This document shows positions 54,291 through 64,000 of a stretch of DNA of 64,000 nt, in pieces (position 1 is the first letter of the stretch; every line of letters begins with the position of its first letter). Source of the stretch: Nereocystis luetkeana (taxonomy: Eukaryota; Sar; Phaeophyceae; Laminariales; Laminariaceae); the NCBI GenBank assembly GCA_031213475.1, contig JARUPZ010000025.1:3360077-3424076 (forward strand), in the 5' to 3' direction. Position numbers and translations under genes: made by a program. Under the pieces are notes generated by a model. It did no database searches and had not been told where the DNA came from. It saw only the letters and a program-made list of their open reading frames with translations.

Positions 54291-54534
54291 GGTTCATCCT
54301 TATCGGAGAGCGTTTTTTCCATAATTTCCAAAGTTTGGAAATAATTGGAGATATGTATCAATATACGGAGGCGTTCTGTCACTATTATTCGTGAAATTCT
54401 CCTGAAGCAAAAATATCAAGTTCGTTAACATTCCAATTTTTGGGGAAAAAAACAGGAAAACATGGAAGATTGAAAAATTGCGCGAAAACAATGTCGAAAA
54501 ATTGGGGGGAAAAGATCTCCGATAAGAATGACCC
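54291..54534 (+). mobile_element. TTA-type MITE (Harbinger/Tourist-like), copy 3
   Basis: 244 bp with ends GGTTCATCCTTATCGGAGAGC and ATCTCCGATAAGAATGACCC. It is flanked by TTA at 54288-54290 and 54535-54537. Confidence 0.88.
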
Positions 54535-54537
54535 TTA

Positions 54538-55709
54538 CGAGACTATCCATAAAAAACGAATACTGGCCAGAATCAGTCAAAATCGGTCATTATCGGGGGG
54601 TTTCGGTGAAGTGATGAATACCTCACGAATATTCTCTGGTACAAAAAAGAAGGGAACGGTGAGCGTGCTTGGGAACGTATGTAACAGTTGTAGATGAATC
54701 GTTTTACGTAGGCAATTTTTATAGCTCGTGGTTGATTACCGCGGGTACCCGCAACGCCAACGAAATCGGCCTTCAAGATCCTACTTTAGCCAGTATCTCT
54801 TTAAACAAAAGAAGTAATTGAAGTCGGAACCAAGAGCCCTCCCCGCCTACGAAGAGCCCGGCAAAACCGTGGTCAGAGTACATGGGAGCAAAGCCCAAGA
54901 CACGCCTATAAACTGGATGCGAATTTGCACCGGGTTTTTTCAAACGACAGGCGAAACAATGAAACGAACAAAAAATACTAACAATGATAAGCTGCGGCCG
55001 AGGAGCTGATGGTTTCTACCGTGGTTTTCGATGCCCGAACAACCCACCAGGTCCTGGTCCTGCAAAAACTATTCCGTTCTGGCGGTTTTGCTCTTGTTTT
55101 TCATCGATGAGCATCGGGGGGCTTGATTCCGTTTCCCCCAAGATCAGTCCACCGTTCGTTCCTTAACAGTTTTTTTTTTTTTGCGGTACCCTGTGGCAGG
55201 ATATTCCTGTACCAGGTATGCGCGATGGACCTTAGTCCCGCGCTTGGTTACCGTGCGGCAGCAGTGGCAGCGGTGGTGGCGTGGCAGCTGGCTCGCCTAT
55301 TTGTGACAGCCTTTGCGTTGCTTGGTTGCCAACACATTTCAGCGCCCCACCGCATCCATACAGGGGTCTGTCGACGGCGCTGCTCGCACAGCAAGGGCTC
55401 GTGTCGACGACCACAGGGGCAGGACGGGAAAGGTCAGTTGTGTCGTATATCATCTGCGAGTTCGCTTCTCACCGTTTCACGTCTCGGCCAGATGACCGAT
55501 TCATACTTCTTATTCCCAAATGATTCAGGGAAGACTCCTGCTCTGTATGATCCACGTAATAATGCGTTTCATTTTGCCGATGCGGGAGCCGTATAATCTG
55601 AATGCTGTACTGCTGCTGTATACAGTAGCACACGCTTCCTCCGTTGAACCGGTCCTTTGCCGGTCTTGCACAACCTTTCACAACGGCAGGCGAGGAAGTG
55701 GATGGTCTA
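54538..55709. other. Anonymous intergenic DNA
   Basis: No supported gene. A 157-codon frame at 55123-55596 has one hydrophobic stretch but no family match. TACCAGGTA lies at 55210. Confidence 0.35.
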
Positions 55710-55818
55710 TTACGGGGGACCATAGTTGATGGGACCAAATGTTTTTAATAGAAATAAATGGTTGAATATGTAGTTTTTTATGTACACCACAGGTCCTATT
55801 AACTATGGTCCCCCGTAA
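55710..55818. mobile_element. Short TA-flanked MITE, copy 2
   Basis: Near-perfect inverted ends TTACGGGGGACCATAGTT and AACTATGGTCCCCCGTAA lie between TA dinucleotides (55708-55709 and 55819-55820). TA flanks suggest a Tc1/mariner-type MITE. Confidence 0.8.
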
Positions 55819-55820
55819 TA

Positions 55821-58800
55821 GAGCATGAGCTGATCGAGGTGCTCATACAGTAGTTGATCCTGCTGTGCCACGACCTGCTGCCGTGTTGACTTGACGTTTC
55901 GACCTGACCACTCCAGCTAAACACCACTGCCTTGAGACGTATTTAAATCACGTTCCTTATTCCATTTCACTCACGTATACAGTGTTAGTAGTAACGAATT
56001 CCTGCGTTCGCTGCTGCAAGATCAAAACCTACACCTTCACACCTACCTACCTGTGGACCACAATGTAGCATCCGATTTCCTAAGCATAAATCGGAACCAG
56101 TCAAAATGCAGTCGCGCTTTATCCACCAGCCTAACACGAACGCATCATCAAACCCTACAACTACAACGCTTCAGCGTTCGTTACAGCAATTTTTTTATAG
56201 GTATGAGCGCTGTGGCAAGGACACAACATACAAACCCAATCAAGTTTCCCAGTGATGATTATATATATATATATCACTTGGTTGAAAAAGATCAATTAAC
56301 CTTCGCAATAGACTATTTGCGGGGCCAGGTTTGACAGTATCATGCGAAGTACTGCTATAGGAGGTGTATTCACCGATACGATCCCTTCGGGAACTTATTC
56401 CGGTCTGGCATACGAATCGTTCTGGGTGTGTGTGCTGTCGATATGACGGTTGTATACCGGCTTGAATAAATTACTTCTTCAACCCGTTTACTACACAGTA
56501 GTTTCTTGCAATCACTTGGAGAACTTACTTCTTTGAATTGTTTGCTGCAGTAGCTTTATGCCGTCTTTCACTGGACGCATGCTGTCAACGACGTCCTGTT
56601 GTCTGTTTCTCGAGAAATTCTGCGCACAAATACATTTAATCGTGTTGACGGAAAGTCGCCAAGAGACGCTAGACCATGGTTGGTTGTCTCTCCCACTTTT
56701 GTACACGTATTATGATTCTCTAAAATTGTACGATTCGCCGCCCCTTCATCGATACTCCTCTCCGCAGCCCATCAAACCTACGCAGGTGCTACAGCAGCAG
56801 CGACACATGCCAGGTCGGACGAGGTCACCTCCACGGAAGAGGACGAGAGCTTGTGAGCATGTTTTAGTGGTCTCTACATTTTCGACCCACACGACATTCT
56901 ACCTCCGAACACGTCTGGCTCCAGTGAAAATAACAGGTAAAGGGAGAACATACCGTGTCGCGTCATCCTACAAGGACTGCGTACGTTCGGCAAATTTCAT
57001 CTGGAAACCTGGGCGGGTGGTTCCAGCAACATCATATGGAGGCCCCAACAGCCAGCAGGGGTGTCATGCCTATGTAACCTTGTCGTCGTGAATCTGAATT
57101 AACAGCTGGACGACAAAGGGTATACTTCGGTTGCTCCATGAATCCTTTAACGGAACTTTCCAGTGAAAGATCATGATTTTCTCGGAGCATCGCATGGGGA
57201 AGTTCTTCCTTGCATATATATTATGCTGTCCGCTTTCACGGTCTGAAGCCGGCCGGTGGTGGCGAAGTCAACAGCTAGCACAAACTCGATCGTTTGCCCA
57301 CATTTTTGTCCACGACCTCGACGCACACGGTTTCCTCGAGGGAGGATGCGCGAGCAAGCCAACTCGTCGGGGTCGAGCTCGGCGAATACCTCTCCGTCTC
57401 ACTCCTATTATTTGCTGCGCCATAGTAGTGAGGTCTTACGTCGGTCTCGACTGCATCGAGCAGGCTGCTCGGGGATCCCTCCCCGCGAACACCTTCTTCG
57501 TCGTCACCGCCGCCGCCGCCGCCGTTGATCATGCGTTGTGGGCAAGCGGCCCCCAGAACCTACTCAAAAGCACGTGTTTGTCCTACAGATAGATACCAAT
57601 TGCGTCACCACGCTCTGGCTTCTGTCCTCGAAAACGGACAAAATGAACAAGGTAGCCAACACTGTGCGGGGCAAAGTAAAAAAGCCGGCCCCGGTGACCT
57701 CCTTCGGGGTTTGACAGACCCGACGACGGATCAAGCGACGACGGGGACGAAGACTCTGGTGACAGCGGTGCCGGCGTTGTTGTCTCGGCTGCGAGCGTCT
57801 TGTGGGATGCCTCTCAAGAGATTTACATGTACTGCGGGAATGTATTTCCCTTGGTTACTTCTGATCGCGTTCATAGCTACCATGTCTATTTCGTGGTTTC
57901 GTCGGAATGCCCGTTAACTGCGTGCTTGTTTCGTTTTTTCCGTGAGATACGATGGTTTTCTACGTGCGTCCTTTGGTCACGACGTTCCCCCGAGCACGCT
58001 CACCGTAGCCCGACTGTGGTTCATTTTCTGTGGTTCGCAGCGCCTTCATCTTCTGTCAACCCGTGCCTTCTTTCTTCTTGCTCTTCCCCCGCTGTAGCTG
58101 TAGCGATAGCGTTGTTGTTTGTTGTCTCTACTACTGCCGACATTTATTCTTCCCTTCCGCGTTGCTTAAGAATCGTCGGCCTGTCGTTACTCTGTTTTTT
58201 TTCCGATTAGGCCATGTACCCTTTCTTATCAGGTTTCTCGTATTCTGGCGTTTTGGCTTGGTGAAGGTCATTTCATCGGATCGTCCGTAGCCATGGCTCT
58301 CAATAGAGTTGGGAGATGGTTGTCGCTTTCCGTTACACGGTCGGCATCATGGTTGTTTTCTGGTCCATGCCCTGCGGAGAGTTTTTAGTCTTCGCCCTCC
58401 CTGCTTCAAGACGCCGTATGCTGCGATCGGGAACAGCCCTAACAAAATGCGTGTTTCACGCGTGATCGGATGGTGCGCCAGACCCGACAAAGAATTGGGA
58501 TTAGGGAACCAAGAGAAATCCGCTCAAGTAGTTGTTTTTTATTCTAGCCGAATTGCCCTCTTTTGACAGTACCGTTATCTTGTAGTTTCCATGGCGGTAC
58601 CTGTAGTATTCTGAGACTAGTAACGATGATAAACGCATACGACACGCCTTCCATACGGCCTCGTTCAATCCTGCACTTCTATTAAATAGTAAACTCTGAC
58701 AACTAGAGTTGGGCACTGGCACAGTGAGTACTGGCACTAGTAGTCTACCGGCAATCGTATTTGACCTGCGTATTTGACCTGGCCAGTTTATTCGCCAATA

Positions 58801-60375
58801 GTTTTATCTTTCATACGGCCGACAAACACGCCAGATTATAGTACGGCACCCACTGAATGCGTTTCGGAAGGGGAGAGGAGAGGTTGTGTACTGCTGCAAT
58901 CTACTGTTTTACTGGTGTCGACAGTATAATCACTACTGCCCGAGTCAGCCAGGGCCCAGCCCTACTGACAACACAGCTATGTTGCCTCGTTTGTTGTTTG
59001 TGTCATCATCGCTGCACCAAACGTCATCTCGTCACGTCTTCTCCTTGTAGCCGGTGGTGTGTTTTTCCTTTCTCTCGTGCGCGTAGCTACAGTGCCTGTG
59101 TATGCCTTCTCCATCATTGCCGTGATTATGATTTACTTTACCTCGTCGACCAACATCATTCCACTACGCACAACGCTCACGCCTCGGCTCCGGTTTTGAA
59201 CATTACCTCCAGAAACTACGTACGACATCTCATAAATCTACTTCTACATCCCTAGTGAAAGCTACGTCTGTAACTTCATAGTGACACGGGTCCGTTCCGG
59301 GGACCCGATATATTGACGTAATGGCAGCTTCGCCTTTCTTTGGTGCAGAGAGGCCCGTTCGAGTCCCTAGAAATATCGTACGCGTGGTCCATTTCATTTA
59401 CCATGAGAGGAATTCGAACTGTCGTGCACGGTCCGTCCCACCGTGGCTTCGTTTACTGGGCCCGTCAATCAATTGTTCCTGATTTCCCCGGGTTTCGTTT
59501 TCGTTTTTACGTGGATAGTAGGCGCTCCTGTTTTTTGTCCCTCGTTCGAATTTCCTGGTTTCGGAAATGTTCCTGTTTCTTCTGGATTATTTTCAAGAAG
59601 GAGCGGACAACCAGGCGGGAACATCTTTGACAGTGATGGCCCTTAGATCGCATTATCTCCTTGTCAGCGCCCAATTCCTCTCTTACCTCCTAGCGCCTGT
59701 TTATATCCGCCTGTATCCGACCGGTGGCTTTGTCGGGTGCCTAAGGGACTGTTTGTACGAGGTCATGGAAAGGACAAAACGCCAATTGGGGACATGCGTC
59801 ACTCCTCTCGAAAGAACGTTGGAGCGAACAGAAAGGAATGGTATTGGCCAGATTCATTGGTACACATTGGTTCCGGAAAGCGAATAGGTTCCAGGCAGGC
59901 CAAGAAAACCAGTGATGTCTAGGAGAGAAAGAATACGTCTGGACCGCTTTGTTTTGATCGGGATGACCGGATGGCCTCACCGAAAGGGCCCCAAGTTTAG
60001 TCTATGGACACCACGGAAGATGGAGAAGGGCAGTAGTTGCCGACCAGCACGCTGTTGCTGTGCCGTGGTGTGTGCAAAAGGTTACCGTTCGTACTGATTT
60101 GGCTGGCGATGCCCACTATCGAGCAATTACTCAAACAGGTTCTTTGTCTACGAGGGAACGGAACGAACGACCAAGACAGCCTCTCGCTCCGTTCCGTTCC
60201 GCTCGGTCCCACAAGGTTGAATAGGGTTAAGACATGCCCTTAGATCACGTCGGCTTGAAAGTGCAGCAAAGGTGGACACAGATTGGGAACTTGGAACAAG
60301 CTTTGACGAATCCCTCTCGCGCAGTCTTCGTCGAGCGCCCCGTCCCATCCACCGAGCTGTGATTGCCAGGTTGAA
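55821..60375. other. Anonymous DNA with several unconfirmed open frames
   Basis: No gene can be supported. In 57170-57920 all three plus-strand frames and one minus-strand frame stay open, including a run LWLLSSKTDKMNKVANTVRG after a TACAG acceptor and an acidic run DDGSSDDGDEDSGDSG. These could be exons, but I cannot choose a frame. From 57,950 to 58,300 the plus strand is pyrimidine-rich. Confidence 0.35.
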
Positions 60376-60621
60376 GGCGTTCTACGGTAGAGGTCCACCC
60401 TATTTTTTCTTAGGGTTCTCCGATGAGGAGCTCAATAGCTTACCCGAAAACTGACTTCAGCAAAAAATAACGTAACATCCCGATGAATAATACCGTGGCT
60501 CAATTATACGAGAAGGCCAGTCTTCGAAGCAAGATTGGCATTCCGACGAGTTTTGGGCTAAGGAGCCCAGTCATTCAGAAAACGTTTCGGTATAAATGTG
60601 CTACCTCTATGGTAGAACGCG
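60376..60621 (+). mobile_element. MITE family M2, copy e
   Basis: Begins GGCGTTCTACGGTAGAGGTC and ends GCTACCTCTATGGTAGAACGC. Interior blocks ACTGACTTCAGCA, CATCCCGATGAATAATACC and GATTGGCATTCCGACGA are shared with copy d. Confidence 0.78.
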
Positions 60622-62289
60622 TCGTTGTTCGGTAATAGGTCGGGTCTAGGGGGGCCCTTATCATTAGTGGTCGGTCGATCGGGCTCGTCGTTCTTGTAAG
60701 AAGCACTTTTTTATATTTCCATTTACAGCGTAGTGATAGCACTACGAGATGTTGCGATAGCCGGTAGCTACTCGCCGTTTGACACAAATCACTTTAATCG
60801 TCTTTGTCGCGAACATGTTTTCAGGTTTATGGGACGACTACATGAGACAAGTGTTTTGTGTTCTGTTGCCTGTCTTTGACCTTGGTTTGCTTGTGGACGC
60901 AGTCAACAACGTCTCCATGTACTCGTATAGAGCATACCGAGGGCCTCCTCGAATTGACGATGGGGGGTGACAGTACATGTGTAGGCCCGACAAAGGCAAC
61001 TCTAACCCACCCTTCCTGAATTAATTGCGCCAAGGCCGTGTAGGACCTATCCTCTCCTGCCCCCCCCTTTGGTTTATTGTGCGCGATTTGATTGTTTCAG
61101 ACCAGGATGCCCAACGTGCAGAAGGAAACCGTCTGGAACGTATACGAGATTGCTCTATGGATGCAAGAAGCGGTGCGAACATCGGAAGTACCCCCCCTGA
61201 AGCGGCTATGGAACTCCAGCCGCGGCAGTCCGAGTTATGTCCTCCCAGCGGGAATAATATAAGAAGAGGAGTCTTCCGTTCACCAAAACCATAGCAACGC
61301 CCTTGAACGACCCCAGAAACATGAATGTGCATTTTCCAAGGTGTCTTTGCGGTCTTGCTCGTTTGATGACCCCATTTCGATGTTGCTGGATGTATATGTG
61401 TCGGTTGTCTGCTGCTATAGCTCCACAACAGAACCTCCCTGATAGCCGCAATACCTTTTGCCGATTTCTGTAGCCAATAATTGAGCGCCTTGAATGTTGT
61501 TTCGACGGTCTCCGGGGAGATTCGAGACTCGAAACCATATTCCAGCAAGTTCATCTTCTCGGGTATTAATATTAATACCAGGTACACTACTCGTAGTTGT
61601 ATTTTTTTTCTTGTGTTTTCGTTTGGGGGGTTGGTTCAAGCAAAGTTCGTGTGCAGAACGCAACAACGACCCGCGTTGCCGTGCTGTTCCCTAGGTGTTA
61701 GCTTGATTCACGCTAGTTAGTGTCGCTGTAAGGGGCAACTGATATTCCCAACAGCAGCAGCAAATATAGGCTTGCGTGTGGTGAAACCATGAAATATTTG
61801 TTGCCTCTGCTTTTTTGTGGCGGGGACTAGCGCGTTTTGACTCAGGTTCTCGATTGTTTGACCCCCGTGTGTTACGCTCTCTGTTTTTCCTGCTGCTGTT
61901 GCTGCTGCGCAAATGTTCCAAGATTACTACGTAGTCACGCGACAGTCGTGCGTAAACATTTATTTCCCTTGTTATTCCCGCGCGTGCGTCCTACGTGACT
62001 CCAGCGTTGCTATTTCTACCAGGTACCTACGTCTTGGTTTCACCGGATGTAAAGTTGGCATTATCCATCCCAGCAGCATATTCCCCGCGTACGTGATGCT
62101 GCCTAAAAGTGCAATAGTACCTTATACCAGGTACTGACCTAAACCTCACCGGTATACCGCTTTCGTGGCATTTTTCGAGGACGGAGCTTTTGTATCTGTG
62201 GTGATACAATTATATAGCCGCACAGAGAGCGATCGTGGATGAAGTTATACCAGCCGTTCGTTTATGTATGTATTGTGCGTGGTGCAAGA

Positions 62290-62331
62290 CGCTTCACCCC
62301 GCGGGCCGTTTCGCCCGCTACGCTCGCTCAG
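62290..62331 (-). repeat. GC-rich hairpin, second copy
   Basis: On the minus strand it reads GAGCGAGCGTAGCGGGCG, a short loop, then GGCCCGCGGGGTGAAGCG. It parallels the hairpin inserted at 5902-5943. Confidence 0.6.
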
Positions 62332-63453
62332 AACGAATGACACAACAAAAATGTGTGAACCGTAAGGGGACAGAGTTGACACAATTTCGTCAAAAATGAT
62401 TACTTACAAATGCAAAGGTTTACATGCTTCCGTAAAACAAACCGGGCGCCGTGTACCCATGTATCGTGTCACACAACGTACATGCATACATATGCACAAA
62501 AGAGGAAGGACGTAAGAGTGCGGTACTGTAGCGATCGTGTCGCCCAGTTTTGAATGATTTTCGATTCCGCGTCGAGGTTCAAAGTCTGTACTGGTACATA
62601 TATATATAAAAATTGTCGACCAAAGGCGTCCGTACTTACTTTCGGACATTTTTAATCTCGAAGTTAGGGTAGAATGTTTCATGTTGATGTTACTGTGGGA
62701 ATTTTGATCAAGGAGCTTTTGTCGGGGCGCGACTACCTTGCTTTATGCTGCCGCTTTTCAATTCTGACTCGAGCTCAAATATCCGTGTTTGGAATTTCTC
62801 GATTGGTTTTCGAATGTTTATCTTGAATTAGTGTGGGGGCGAGTATCTTGCTCCTCCTTGACTGCATTTCCATTTCGAGGCGAGTTCCGAAAACCGAAAA
62901 AAAAAATCCGCTTCCGAGTTGTTTTTGCATTTTTTTTTTAGATTTTGTTTTTTCGTACAGTACATGTTTTGCCTTGAAGTTAGCGTTGGGTTTCGCCTCG
63001 AATTTAGCACATAATTTATACATTGAAGTTAGTGCAAGTAATTTACCTTGGAGTTAGTGCGGGAGCAAACCCGGGAGGGCCAAAGTGAAAAACGATCAAA
63101 ATGTAGGAAAATGAATAAGCGAAGACGAGAGTCTTCAGGTGGAGGCCCTCGTAGACGTTTTGATTTTTTGTCGTAGACTCTTCGCTGCGAGCAAGGCTTT
63201 CTAATTAATGATGGCCCGAAAAAAGAATTATTTTCCCCGAAAAAAAGAGAAAAAACGTGCGTGAGTCAAAGTTCACGTTAGACTGTATGTTGTACTGACG
63301 GCAGGGCGGGTATGCAGGTTCCTTGACTTTTGGCAGGTAGGTGCGCCGGGTATGATTAACACTGCCCGGCTGCACTGACGTATGATGCAGCAGCACAGTT
63401 GTACTCACGAGTACGAAAAGTTTGAAAAAAAAAAACTATTAATAGAAAGGCAT

Positions 63454-63482
63454 AAACCCTAACCTTACCCTAACCCTCACCC
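63454..63482 (-). repeat. Interstitial telomere-type tract (CCCTAA)
   Basis: AAACCCTAACC, TTACCCTAACCC and TCACCCTTA units, imperfect, directly next to a fold-back element. Confidence 0.6.
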
Positions 63483-63580
63483 TTAACCCCTTTAGAACCG
63501 CAGTCCCACTTGTGGGACAAACCAGTCACATTTCAAGTAGTTTGTCCCCAAAACGGGACTGCGGTTCTAAAGGGGTTAAC
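63483..63580. mobile_element. Fold-back element, copy D (best preserved)
   Basis: TTAACCCCTTTAGAACCGCA and TGCGGTTCTAAAGGGGTTAA are inverted ends of a 97-bp near-perfect hairpin. The inner GTCCC..GGGAC blocks also pair. Confidence 0.85.
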
Positions 63581-64000
63581 ACTCGAGTAAAACGGCTTGT
63601 GCACGCGATGCCAAATTCGTTCGAGTAAACATTATTTTGAACATCGGAACTGCTGCCCCTGTCTGTGGTACCGTTCGCTCTCCACGCTCACAATAGATCG
63701 ACCCGATATGGGGTGTGCCCGGTTCCACTCCCTCTCTGTCTCGGTGATAGCCGACGAACGGCGTGCGATAGGCATACGCCGTGCCGGCCGTGCCCCGTGT
63801 CTCTAGCTGGTTAGCTCGGGCATGTGGCTTTTCAGCTCACCCATACGTTGGCGCAAAATATTATATCGAATGGTGCCGCTGTCCTCTGGAGTAAGCGCAG
63901 CATGGACGTTCATTTCCAAACTCCAGATGGCGGCATTTTTTTAACGTACATCGTGTGTGCGCCCGAACGGTAGAAGCGAAGCAAGATCCTCTTCGTTGAC
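63581..64000. other. Anonymous DNA at window end
   Basis: Nothing recognisable. Confidence 0.35.

Larger units (their letters stand above)
2541..62133. repeat. Dispersed 9-mer TACCWGGTA, 18 copies
   Basis: Exact copies start at 2541, 3287, 6107, 7577, 8036, 13083, 14491, 14975, 17681, 25257, 42884, 46262, 46718, 49851, 55210, 61576, 62017 and 62125. None lies in the supported exons, the EsV-1-7 gene, the LINE reading frames or the Copia element. Two can be compared with unfilled sites and look like 7-bp insertions (CCWGG plus a TA duplication). Confidence 0.75.
60622..63482. other. Anonymous intergenic DNA
   Basis: No supported gene. Exon-like runs exist on both strands at 60.8-61.6 kb, but none has a family match or consistent splicing. 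TACCAGGTA occurs three times (61576, 62017 and 62125). Confidence 0.35.

Noticed and set aside
57173..57920. Several overlapping open frames with exon-like runs
   Set aside because: Frames conflict with one another and none shows a recognised domain; kept only as a candidate stretch for RNA evidence.
59567..59887. 106-codon ATG frame
   Set aside because: Hydrophobic start and charged end, but no similarity I can name and no neighbouring exons.
60825..61587. Possible exons on both strands, e.g. VQKETVWNVYEIALWMQEAV (+) and PETVETTFKALNYWLQKSAK (-)
   Set aside because: Exon-like wording, but no family match, no consistent splice chain and opposite strands.
1..64000. CRISPR arrays, bacterial operons, riboswitches
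   Set aside because: No direct-repeat/spacer pattern or bacterial gene organisation; the window is clearly eukaryotic.

Overview
The window looks like nuclear DNA of a brown alga (Phaeophyceae). The strongest pointer is a 978-residue protein (minus strand, 31.1-34.1 kb) built from about twenty 38-residue units of the C-X4-C-X16-C-X2-H type, the EsV-1-7 domain, a family expanded in brown algae. Short exons with GT..AG introns, trinucleotide and tetranucleotide microsatellites, TTAGGG-type tracts, and LINE, Copia, SINE and MITE copies all indicate a eukaryote. There is no operon structure. Most of the 64 kb is non-coding and repeat-rich.

Layout. From 2.2 to 24.1 kb (+) I reconstruct six exons of one membrane transporter gene of the MFS_1-like/MFSD6 type. 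All exon phases agree and together the exons encode about 443 residues. Its 14.1-kb intron holds two tandem copies of a 1.1-kb unit between TACA microsatellites, a TTA-flanked MITE, a tRNA-derived SINE and a frameshifted APE-type LINE ending in a CAA tract. The start of the gene lies upstream of the part I can read and its last exon was not found. From 24.7 to 31 kb there are MITE copies, another SINE and a dispersed 0.3-kb repeat. The EsV-1-7 gene fills 31.1-34.1 kb. From 34 to 49 kb there are no convincing genes, but there are a G/T-skewed tract, an inverted repeat one arm of which carries a MITE, a possible signal-peptide exon at 41.9 kb, a second SINE copy and a 230-bp tandem duplication. 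A Copia-type LTR retrotransposon with nearly identical 300-bp LTRs and a 5-bp target duplication occupies 49,979-54,035. It lacks most of gag-protease-integrase. From 54 to 64 kb I see MITEs and otherwise anonymous DNA.

The most unusual signal is a 9-base palindrome, TACCWGGTA, which I counted 18 times where about 0.5 is expected. Two cases can be compared with an unfilled site (a SINE pair and a TACA microsatellite). In both the motif looks like a 7-bp insertion, CCAGG plus a duplicated TA, as an excision scar of a TA-targeting transposon would. A second TA-flanked palindrome, TATTAATA, is also over-represented. All alignments and counts were made by eye, without database searches.
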